Positions 57,624 through 64,000 of a DNA stretch of 64,000 bases are shown here, piece after piece. Each line of letters begins with the position of its first letter. Within the stretch, counting starts at the first letter, position 1. The stretch is from Streptomyces brasiliensis. GTDB lineage: Bacteria > Actinomycetota > Actinomycetes > Streptomycetales > Streptomycetaceae. The notes beneath the pieces are model-generated. The model did not search any database. It was not told where the DNA came from and saw only the letters and a program-made list of their open reading frames with translations. The position numbers and the translations under genes are program-made. The DNA lies in the NCBI RefSeq assembly GCF_014647875.1, contig NZ_BMQA01000034.1:1-64000 (forward strand), read 5' to 3'.

Positions 57624-57950
57624 TCAGCGCACCACCACCACCACGACGCCGCCGTTGCTGAAGCCGTACGGGTTGCCGAACCCGCCGTACCCGCCGTACC
57701 CGCCGTACCCGCCGTACCCGCCGAACCCGCCGAACCCGCTGTTGAAGAAGCCGTTGCCGAAGAAGTTCCGGTTGCCGAAGCCGCGGCAGTTGCCGAAGCC
57801 GCGGCAGCCTCGGTTCGTGGAGATCTGGGTCGAAACCTGGTTCGGTGTGGCTGCGGACGCCGTGGATGCCGTGGCGATCGTGGCGCCGCCGGCGAGCAGA
57901 ACGCCCACAGCGGAGACCGCAGCGAAACGCCTGACACGTTGTGCCTTCAT
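57624..57950 (-). CDS. Secreted glycine-rich repeat protein
   Basis: The ATG at 57950 follows AAGGAAGG by eight bases. A Sec signal peptide (MKAQRVRRFAAVSAVGVLLA, cleaved near ASTASA-ATP) is followed by a short Gln/Ser stretch and then a region almost entirely of Gly, Phe, Tyr and Asn: RGCRGFGNCRGFGNRNFFGN, GFGGFGGYGGYGGYGGYGG, then NPYGFSNGG and a run of six Val before the final Arg. Two Cys lie seven residues apart. Such Gly/Tyr/Phe repeats form flexible, sticky or self-assembling surfaces. The gene resembles no enzyme and may give a wall-surface or aerial-hypha component. Confidence 0.8.
   Translation of the reverse strand: MKAQRVRRFAAVSAVGVLLAGGATIATASTASAATPNQVSTQISTNRGCRGFGNCRGFGNRNFFGNGFFNSGFGGFGGYGGYGGYGGYGGFGNPYGFSNGGVVVVVVR
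57679..57741 (-). repeat. Nine-base tandem repeat inside the glycine-rich gene
   Basis: Seven units of [A/T]ACCCGCCG (last unit ACCCGCTG) run head to tail; four successive TACCCGCCG units are identical. On the coding strand each encodes Gly-Gly-Tyr or Gly-Gly-Phe. Slippage can change the unit number without breaking the frame. Confidence 0.9.
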
Positions 57951-58196
57951 GGGGATACCTTCCTTCCACCCTGTCGTGCGGTGTTCCTGCACGAGACGGA
58001 TGGCCGCGGCCTCAGAGCGAAAGTCGGGCGCGGTCCTAGGTCACTTAAAGAGACTAGCCGCGTCACGAGCAGTCAGCATCCTGGGCGCTACGGGGTGCGA
58101 ATCCGCGGGCCGTACAACCTTCCGTGCTTCCCAGATCTCCTACTGTCGGGAGATCATCCACCCTGGCTCCGACCGACGAGAGAGGTGGCAACGGGG

Positions 58197-58454
58197 ATGA
58201 CGGAACAGGACGACTGGGAGCGCGAGTTCGACCATCGGTGGGCGAGCTCGGCCGAGCACAAGGAGCCCTCCGCGCGGGCCCGGATGCTCGCCGCCCGCTG
58301 GAAGGAGAGCCCGCCGGACCCGGCGCCCTTCCGCGCCGACCCGGACCCGGTGGTGCCCCGCCGCTCGTCGTGGCTGTCGACGGCCATCGTCCTCGGCTGC
58401 GTGGCCGCGGTGATCGTTCTGCTGGGGTACGCGCAGCTGCACGGGCCTTACTGA
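58197..58454 (+). CDS. Small single-pass membrane protein (85 aa)
   Basis: The product has an acidic, Trp-containing cytoplasmic part (MTEQDDWEREFDHRWASSAE), a region with SPPDPAPFRADPDPVVPRRSS, and one C-terminal helix (STAIVLGCVAAVIVLLGYA) ending QLHGPY. It is therefore a tail-anchored type. The ATG follows GAGAGG by about ten bases. The family is not one I can name. Confidence 0.75.
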   Translation: MTEQDDWEREFDHRWASSAEHKEPSARARMLAARWKESPPDPAPFRADPDPVVPRRSSWLSTAIVLGCVAAVIVLLGYAQLHGPY

Positions 58455-58587
58455 GCGTGACGGCGCCCAGTGTGTGCGTGCGGTGGCTCACAGGGACCTT
58501 TTACCGGCACCAGGGCCGTTCGCGGCGTCATTATGGGGGTCCGCAGGTGCACACTGGACAGCGGGACGAGTGCCTGACTGCGGGGTG

Positions 58588-59511
58588 ATGCAGATGCAGA
58601 GCCGCTTCCGGAGCGATCGGCGATTGACCGTGCGCATGGGGATCACGCTGTTCCTGCTCGGGTTGCTGTACGTGGCGTTCGTCGCCGCGTTGATCGTGTT
58701 GCTGAAGTCCTGGGTGCTGGTCGTCGTCCTGGTCGGGGCGATGTTCGTGGCGCAGTTCTGGTTCTCGGACCGGATCGCGCTGTTCGCGATGCACGGGCGG
58801 GTCGTGGAGCGGGAGGAGTATCCCGAGCTGCATGCGGTGGTCGACCGGCTGTGCGCCATCGCGGACATGCCCAAGCCCGCGGTGGCCGTTTCCGACCTCG
58901 ACATGCCGAACGCGTTCGCCACCGGCCGGAACCCGGACAACGCCGTGGTCTGCGTGACCACCGGACTGCTGCGCCGGCTGGAGCCCGCCGAGCTGGAGGG
59001 TGTGCTCGCGCACGAGATGTCGCACGTGGCGCACAAGGATGTCGCCGTGATCACGATCGCCTCCTTCCTCGGCGTGCTCGCGGGGTTGATCCTGCGGTTC
59101 GCCTTCTACTCGCAGGTCTTCGGAGGGCGCCGGGACCAGAACACGGCCGTCGTCCTCGCCGCCGTCGTGGGCGTCTCCGCGGCCGTGTACGCGATCAGCT
59201 TCCTGCTGATCCGGGCGCTGTCCCGGTACCGGGAGCTGGCGGCCGACCGGGCCGCCGCGCACCTGACCGGCCGGCCCTCGGCGCTGGCCTCCGCGCTCAC
59301 CAAGGTCTCCGGCGAGATCGCCCGGATCCCGACCAAGGACCTGCGTACGGCCCAGGCCTTCAACGCCTTCTACTTCACCCCGGCGACCGGTAAGGAGCCC
59401 GGCATCGAGCGGTTCTTCTCCACCCACCCGCCCCTGGAGCAGCGGCTGGAGCAGCTGGGCCGGATCTCCGCCGAGCTGGGTGAGGCGGCGACGCCGGGCA
59501 AGGCGGGCTGA
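58588..59511 (+). CDS. htpX: M48-family membrane metalloprotease HtpX
   Basis: HtpX degrades damaged membrane proteins. The 307-residue protein has two N-terminal helices (GITLFLLGLLYVAFVAALIV, LVVVLVGAMFVAQFW), the zinc motif HEMSHVAHKD, two more helices around 170-215 and the third zinc ligand Glu in RYRELAADRAAA. MPNAFATGRNPDNAVVCVTTGLL is a family signature. Start choice among GTG 58585, ATG 58588 and ATG 58594 is not certain. The pspAB gene starts two bases after the stop, so the two are one operon. Confidence 0.94.
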   Translation: MQMQSRFRSDRRLTVRMGITLFLLGLLYVAFVAALIVLLKSWVLVVVLVGAMFVAQFWFSDRIALFAMHGRVVEREEYPELHAVVDRLCAIADMPKPAVAVSDLDMPNAFATGRNPDNAVVCVTTGLLRRLEPAELEGVLAHEMSHVAHKDVAVITIASFLGVLAGLILRFAFYSQVFGGRRDQNTAVVLAAVVGVSAAVYAISFLLIRALSRYRELAADRAAAHLTGRPSALASALTKVSGEIARIPTKDLRTAQAFNAFYFTPATGKEPGIERFFSTHPPLEQRLEQLGRISAELGEAATPGKAG

Positions 59512-59513
59512 GC

Positions 59514-60095
59514 ATGGGGTTCCTGGACATCCTGCTGGGCCGTACGAAACCCGTCGCGCCCGATCTCGACCGGCTGTTCGCGTTGCCCTCGGCAGCCGTG
59601 ACCCTGGAGGCCGCGGCCGGGTTCACCCCGACCGGGGGCGGCGCGGTGTGCTTCGCGACGGTCGAGGGCGCGGCGTTCGAGCAGACGCACCGGGAGGTCC
59701 AGGCCCTGCTCGACGCGGACGCGGACCGGGGAGGTTCGCCCGTGGAGCTCCAGCGGGACGACTACGGCTACTCCTGGCTGGTGTCACGCCGCACCCCCGA
59801 CCAGTTGCCGCAGCTGGTCAACGACCTGCACGCGGTGAACAGCTCCATGGAGGTCAACGGATTCGGCCCGCAACTGCTGTGCTCGCTGGCCGGGTTCCAG
59901 AACGACGGCCGGCGGCTCGCCCTCGTCTACCTCTACAAGCGGGGCACGTTCTACCCCTTCGCGCCGCTGCCCGGCGAGGCGCAGCGGCGCGACAACGCGC
60001 TGGAGCTGCAGATCAAGGCGGCCCTGGCGGACGACCTGAAGATCGAGCCGGACCTGAGCCGCTGGTTCCCGGTATGGGGAGCCCCCGGCCTGTGA
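59514..60095 (+). CDS. pspAB: PspA-associated protein PspAB
   Basis: The 193-residue protein begins MGFLDILLGRTKPVAPDLDRLFAL and continues AAVTLEAAAGFTPTGGGAVCFATVEG, the pattern of PspAB, an actinobacterial family linked to PspA and HtpX. It has no membrane segment. Coupling to htpX suggests that it controls protease access to stressed membrane. PspA and PspAA lie in the other half of the window. Confidence 0.88.
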   Translation: MGFLDILLGRTKPVAPDLDRLFALPSAAVTLEAAAGFTPTGGGAVCFATVEGAAFEQTHREVQALLDADADRGGSPVELQRDDYGYSWLVSRRTPDQLPQLVNDLHAVNSSMEVNGFGPQLLCSLAGFQNDGRRLALVYLYKRGTFYPFAPLPGEAQRRDNALELQIKAALADDLKIEPDLSRWFPVWGAPGL

Positions 60096-60114
60096 CCGAA
60101 GCCGCCCCGCGACG

Positions 60115-60387
60115 TCACTTCCCGCGCTCCTGACGACGGGACTCGAGCGGACGCTCGCGCCGGTAACGCCGCTCCCACCTGGCCTGCCGGTCACGGCGGT
60201 CGCGGTACGCCTGGTAAGTGTTGGGCACGCCGGCTCCGCCGCCGGACGAGGAGGCCGAGGAGGAGGACGAACCCCGGCCGTACTGCAGGTACAGGAAGAG
60301 CACGGCGACGGCTGCGAGCCACCAGCCGTGGTTTCCGAATCCCAGGATCACCAGGACGACGGTCCCGGACATGACGATGGTGCCCAT
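60115..60387 (-). CDS. Small membrane protein with Ser-rich and basic tail
   Basis: The 90-residue product starts MGTIVMSGTVVLVILGFGNH, with two helices (GTVVLVILGFG, WWLAAVAVLFLYLQYG), then a Ser/Gly run and a strongly basic C-terminus (RDRRDRQARWERRYRRERPL). GGAGG lies six bases before the ATG at 60387; a GTG directly before is the alternative. It converges on pspAB with 19 bases between stops. Function unknown. Confidence 0.8.
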   Translation of the reverse strand: MGTIVMSGTVVLVILGFGNHGWWLAAVAVLFLYLQYGRGSSSSSASSSGGGAGVPNTYQAYRDRRDRQARWERRYRRERPLESRRQERGK

Positions 60388-60572
60388 CACGGGCCTCCGT
60401 GTGCGTGGGTGGTTGAGCGCTGTCGAGACTAGCCCCGGCTGCGCGGGCTGCTGCCTCTCCTGCGGAAACCGGAGGTGAGCGGCTCCGCAACGCGTGTCCA
60501 GCGTAGGGAGACGGTCACAGGGCGTGCATCTCCTTTTCGGCAGGGCCGTAACTGGTGTGAGTGAATGGGCGG

Positions 60573-62210
60573 ATGAGCGAGCCCTCGAAGCACATCGACT
60601 TCACGCACCGGCACGACGGCGAGGTACTCGGCGGTGTCCACGGCGGCAGCTCCGGACAGGCTGCCGTGGTCCTGCTCCACGGCGCCGGCAACGGCAGCAA
60701 GGAGCGGTTGCTGCCGTTGCTGGCGGAATTCACCGCCCGCGGCTGCCGCGGCCTGGCCTTCGACTTCTCCGGGCACGGCAAAAGCACGGGCGAGCTACGG
60801 GAGTTGAGTCTGCGACGGCGCTTCGAGCAGGCGGTGGCGGTGATCGACGCGCGGGTGCCCCCGGCCGAGCCCCTGATCCTGGTCGGGTTCAGCATGAGCG
60901 GCCAGACGGTGGCCGACCTCGCCCGGCACTACGGCGCCCGGGTCACGGCCCTCGGCCTGTGCGCACCGGCGGTGTACGCACCGGAGGCGTGGGACGTGCC
61001 GTTCGGCATCGGGGACGGCCGTTTCAGCGGGATCATCCGCACGCCGGGCAGCTGGCGCGGGTCCTGGGCGCTCGACGTACTAGGGGCGTACGAGGGCCGG
61101 GCGGTACTGGTGGTACCGGGCACGGACACGGTGATCCCGCCGGAGGTGACGGAGGCGGTACAGGAGTCACTGACAACCCGCGCCCAGTACACCCGCTTCG
61201 AACTCCCCGACGCGGACCACACGTTGGGCCTGTGGTTCCGCGATCACCCGGAGGACCGAAGGGAGTTCGCGGACGTGCTGCTGGACGGGCTGGACGACGG
61301 CGGCTGGACGGCCACGCGCGCGTGGGTGGCCAAGCAGCTTCCCGAGGGCCGCACGGTCGCCGCCAGCCGTTTCCTGTCGGGAGGCTGGAGTTCCCAGATG
61401 CGCGCACTCACCCTCGACGACGGCACCGACCGTGTCCTGCGCACCTTCGTGAAGCCCTTCTTCCGCCACCACGCCCCCGGCCTGCTGACCCGCGAGGCCG
61501 ACGTGCTCGGCCTGCTCGCCGCCCACGAGGACGTCCCGGCGCCCGTGCCGCTCGCGGTCGACGCCACGGCCGAACACTGCGACCACCCCAGCCTGTTGAT
61601 GACCCGGCTGCCCGGCCGGGTCCGGGTGGACGAGGAGGATCTGGAGCGGCGGCTCGATCTGCTGGCGGCTCAGCTGGTCCGGGTCCACGAGGTCGTCCCC
61701 GACGAGCGTCCGCGCCCGTACCAGGCGTGGACCTCGGCGGACCGCGTGCGCGCGCCGCACGGCGCCCTCTGGGAGCGGGCGGTGGGTGTCCTGCGCCGTG
61801 AGCCGCCGTCGTACGAGGGCTGCTTCCTGCACCGGGACTTCCACCCCGGGAACGTGCTGTTCACGGGCGCGGGCGACGGGCTGCGGGTGAGCGGGGTGGT
61901 GGACTGGGTGGAGACCTCCTGGGGGCCGGCCGATCTCGACGTCGCACACTGCTCGACCGCGCTCGCGCTGCTGCACGGCCCGGAGCACGGGCTGGGCTTC
62001 CGCGCGCGCTACGAGGCCGCCGGCGGACGCGCGCAGGCCGCCGGCCCGGACCACCTCTACTGGCGCCTTCTGGACGCCCTCGCCTACTGCCCGGACGCCG
62101 CCAAGCTCGCCGGGCCGTGGCGCGACTCGGGCCGTACCGATCTGACGCCGGAGGTGCTGGCCGGTCGCCTCGAGGTGTACGTGGCCGGACTGATGGAGCG
62201 GTACGGCTGA
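60573..62210 (+). CDS. Alpha/beta hydrolase fused to an aminoglycoside-phosphotransferase-like kinase
   Basis: Residues 1-230 are an alpha/beta hydrolase: oxyanion region VVLLHGAGNGSKERLLPLL, nucleophile elbow GFSMSGQ (Ser107), Asp in VPGTDTVIP and His in DADHTLGLW. From about residue 245 to the end is an APH/choline-kinase-like phosphotransferase starting DDGGWTATRAWVAKQLPEGR, with GGWSSQMRAL, the catalytic FLHRDFHPGNVLF and metal-binding VVDWVETSWGPADLDVAH. The two run in one uninterrupted frame of 545 codons. It may hydrolyse and phosphorylate the same small molecule, but the substrate is unknown. ATG 60573 was chosen over GTG 60561 four codons earlier; neither has a clear ribosome site. 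Confidence 0.88.
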   Translation: MSEPSKHIDFTHRHDGEVLGGVHGGSSGQAAVVLLHGAGNGSKERLLPLLAEFTARGCRGLAFDFSGHGKSTGELRELSLRRRFEQAVAVIDARVPPAEPLILVGFSMSGQTVADLARHYGARVTALGLCAPAVYAPEAWDVPFGIGDGRFSGIIRTPGSWRGSWALDVLGAYEGRAVLVVPGTDTVIPPEVTEAVQESLTTRAQYTRFELPDADHTLGLWFRDHPEDRREFADVLLDGLDDGGWTATRAWVAKQLPEGRTVAASRFLSGGWSSQMRALTLDDGTDRVLRTFVKPFFRHHAPGLLTREADVLGLLAAHEDVPAPVPLAVDATAEHCDHPSLLMTRLPGRVRVDEEDLERRLDLLAAQLVRVHEVVPDERPRPYQAWTSADRVRAPHGALWERAVGVLRREPPSYEGCFLHRDFHPGNVLFTGAGDGLRVSGVVDWVETSWGPADLDVAHCSTALALLHGPEHGLGFRARYEAAGGRAQAAGPDHLYWRLLDALAYCPDAAKLAGPWRDSGRTDLTPEVLAGRLEVYVAGLMERYG

Positions 62211-62226
62211 TGCTGATGCGTGTCGG

Positions 62227-63567
62227 TCAGACCCCGGGGGCCGAGCGGATCACTCCCGCTGCCACCGCCGCGCCGAGGGCGACGTGGTCCGTGGTGGTCT
62301 GGTCGGCGTACTTCAGGGCGAAGCCGGTGACGGCGCGGTCGAAGGTGTCGGCGGTGCCCAGGTAGGAGGCGATGGCGATGCGGTCGCCGGAGCGGGCGTG
62401 GGCACGGGCCAGGGCGGTGCCGCACAGCCGGGCGTAGTCGAGCAGCCCGCCCGGGGACATCCCGGCGACGTCGGCGGTGCCCTTCATGTCGCGCAGCTGG
62501 CGCCAGTAGAAGGCGCGGCCCTGGGGACCGGTCATCCAGCCCAGGAAGATGTCGCTCGCCGCCTGGAGCATCCGCTGACCCGCGACGACACGGTGCCCGG
62601 GGTGGACGTACGGCCCGGTGGGCAGATGCTCCTCCAGCACCGACTTCTGGGCCTCCTTGATCTGCAGGAACAGTGGGTCGTCGGAGTTCCGCCCGGCCAG
62701 CAGCACGATGAAGCACCGGGTGCCGACGCTGCCGACGCCGACGACCTTGCGGGCGGCGTCCACGAAGCGGTAGCGGTCCAGCAGGAGGCGGCGCTCCTCG
62801 GAGAGGGTGGAGCGGTAGTCGCTGAAGATCTTGCGCAAGGAGGCCTCGTCGGCGGCGCCGGCGGGTTCGAGGATCGGCGGGTCGTGGACGATGCGCCGCC
62901 GCCCGTCGACCACCTCCGTGAGCTTTCCGACGGCCTGGAGGCTGGTACGGCGGCGGGCGCGGGTGAGGCTGGCCTGTGCCCTGCCGCGCCGCCGGGCACA
63001 GCGCAGCAGAGGCACCAGGCTCTCGGCGTCGATGCGCTCGTACCAGACGGCCAGTTCACCGAGCCGGGCCAGCCGTCGCATGGACGTGCGGTAGGCGGCG
63101 ACGGCGGCCAGGACCGCCCGGTGGACCTTCGCCTCGGGGTGCCCGTTCTCGCGCCCGGCCACCGCGACGGACGCGGCGAGCCGTTTGACGTCCCACTCGA
63201 ACGGACCGGGGAACGTCTCGTCGAAGTCGTTGAGGTCGAAGAGCAGCGCCCGCTCCGGGGAGGCGTACACCCCGAAGTTGAGCAGATGGGCGTCGCCGCA
63301 CAGTTGCACGGTGAGCCCGGTGTTGGGCTGCGCGGCGAGGTCGGCGGCCATGACGGCGGCCGCGCCGCGCAGGAAGGCGAACGGCGAGCCGGACATCCGC
63401 CCGTACCGGATCGGCAGCAGTTCGGGCAGCCGGTCCCGGCCCTGCCTCTCCAGTACGGCGACGGGGTCGGGCCGGTCGACGGGCGGCAGCCAGTCGGCGT
63501 GGGCGGAGCGGGTGACGCGTTTGCGGGCGGCCTTGCCGCGGTCCACGCGGTCTGCCGGGGTGGTCAT
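62227..63567 (-). CDS. DUF2252 family protein
   Basis: The 446-residue protein has the family pattern RYGRMSGSPFAFLRGAAAVMAADLA, VQLCGDAHLLNFGVYASPER, LLFDLNDFDETFPGPFEWDVKRL and, later, VGVGSVGTRCFIVLLAGR and FLGWMTGPQGRAFYWRQLRDMKG. The G-D-A-H and D-x-N-D-F-D motifs look like those of kinase-like folds, and distant links to phosphotransferases have been suggested. No function is established. The gene converges on the hydrolase-kinase fusion gene with 16 bases between stops. Confidence 0.93.
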   Translation of the reverse strand: MTTPADRVDRGKAARKRVTRSAHADWLPPVDRPDPVAVLERQGRDRLPELLPIRYGRMSGSPFAFLRGAAAVMAADLAAQPNTGLTVQLCGDAHLLNFGVYASPERALLFDLNDFDETFPGPFEWDVKRLAASVAVAGRENGHPEAKVHRAVLAAVAAYRTSMRRLARLGELAVWYERIDAESLVPLLRCARRRGRAQASLTRARRRTSLQAVGKLTEVVDGRRRIVHDPPILEPAGAADEASLRKIFSDYRSTLSEERRLLLDRYRFVDAARKVVGVGSVGTRCFIVLLAGRNSDDPLFLQIKEAQKSVLEEHLPTGPYVHPGHRVVAGQRMLQAASDIFLGWMTGPQGRAFYWRQLRDMKGTADVAGMSPGGLLDYARLCGTALARAHARSGDRIAIASYLGTADTFDRAVTGFALKYADQTTTDHVALGAAVAAGVIRSAPGV

Positions 63568-63737
63568 GCGGCGCGCCCCTTCCTCCGGTTCCGGTCACCT
63601 CCTGATCGCAGTGAAGGACGGAACGGCGGCGCCCGCACGCCGGGGACGGCGGTCCGGGTGACCGTGTCCCGCTGTCAGTGGCATGAGCGAGGATGCACCC
63701 AGGCGGCATCGGCGGCGGACGACGGGTGGAGGCCGGC

Positions 63738-64000
63738 ATGGACGACGGCGGACGGCGGCACATCGGCACGGAGGAGCGACGGGCCCGGCTCGCCCTGCGG
63801 CACCGACTGGCCGGTACGGCACGGGCGGCGGGCCCCGAAGCTGTCGCCGAAGCACTGGTCGCGCTGCACGGCACGGACCCGGCGACGGTGTACCTCGCCG
63901 TGGCCGCGCGGCTCGCGGAGCCGGTCAAGGCGGTGCCGGAGACGGAACGGGCGCTGTACGAGGACCGCACGCTGGTGCGGATGCACGGCATGCGGCACAC
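63738..64000 (+). CDS. Winged-helix DNA-binding protein, AlkZ-like, 3' end outside the window
   Basis: The first 87 codons read MDDGGRRHIGTEERRARLAL, then EAVAEALVALHGTDPATVYLAVAARL and ERALYEDRTLVRMHGMRHT. These match the start of the AlkZ/YcaQ-like winged-helix family, whose members include DNA glycosylases that remove crosslinked or alkylated bases. The catalytic part lies outside the window. GGAGG is seven bases before the ATG at 63738. Confidence 0.8.
   Translation, partial: MDDGGRRHIGTEERRARLALRHRLAGTARAAGPEAVAEALVALHGTDPATVYLAVAARLAEPVKAVPETERALYEDRTLVRMHGMRH

Noticed and set aside
57679..57741. Regular repeats that might be a CRISPR array
   Set aside because: The units are 9 bases, contiguous without spacers, and in frame inside a protein gene.

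Overview
This window is a GC-rich (about 70% or more) stretch of a Streptomyces chromosome, or of a close relative. Dense genes, strong third-position GC bias, many GTG starts and several TANNNT boxes placed 6-9 bases before start codons all fit. The gene content matches the conserved Streptomyces core region around the cytochrome oxidase, pyruvate dehydrogenase, lipoate and glnA genes. I recognise this from family knowledge; no database search was run.

Layout. 1-2210: cytochrome aa3 oxidase subunits I (partial) and II on the minus strand. 2527-9081: a cysteine desulfurase-TusA fusion, an adenosine-kinase-like sugar kinase, a membrane-anchored protein, the A-type Fe-S carrier ErpA and the quinolinate synthase NadA, which needs an Fe-S cluster. 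9411-14719: an RND efflux pump behind a NarL-type two-component system. 14910-20650: a secreted propeller protein, PspA with its partner PspAA, a DUF3043 membrane protein, a methyltransferase and an HtrA-type lipoprotein protease. 20775-28546: lower-ligand and cobinamide genes of B12 assembly (cobU, cobT, cobS) interleaved with a methyltransferase, an MprF-like aminoacyl-lipid synthase and two membrane proteins. 29055-38096: leucyl aminopeptidase, then lpdA, sucB, a GntR regulator and aceE, forming a 2-oxoacid dehydrogenase block. 38185-47110: regulators, a peptidoglycan amidase, a MarP-like membrane protease, an acetyltransferase, an epimerase and an FAD oxidoreductase. 47350-52664: lipB-lipA, which supply lipoyl groups to the E2 protein, then DUF4191 and RDD membrane proteins and glnA under two GlnR boxes. 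52665-57600: an accessory, gene-poor insert with gene fragments (ECF sigma region 2, a P-loop NTPase, a tRNA D-arm), one propeller protein and a TetR/maleylpyruvate-isomerase-like pair. 57624-64000: core-like genes again, with a glycine-rich secreted protein, an HtpX-PspAB pair, a hydrolase-phosphotransferase fusion, DUF2252 and a partial AlkZ-like gene.

How the genes connect. Fe-S supply (desulfurase fusion, ErpA) serves NadA and LipA. LipB/LipA lipoylate SucB, and LpdA reoxidises the lipoyl arms of the complexes that AceE feeds. PspA/PspAA and HtpX/PspAB are two separate parts of the envelope-stress response. A 17-bp perfect palindrome lies between the -35 and -10 boxes of aceE, next to a GntR gene, and is the clearest new regulatory candidate.

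Non-coding features include many perfect intrinsic-type hairpins between convergent genes. There is a four-copy intergenic repeat family. There is also a MITE-like element whose end supplies the stop codon of cobS, and whose solo form supplies that of a methyltransferase. No CRISPR array, rRNA gene, complete tRNA gene, insertion sequence or prophage was seen.
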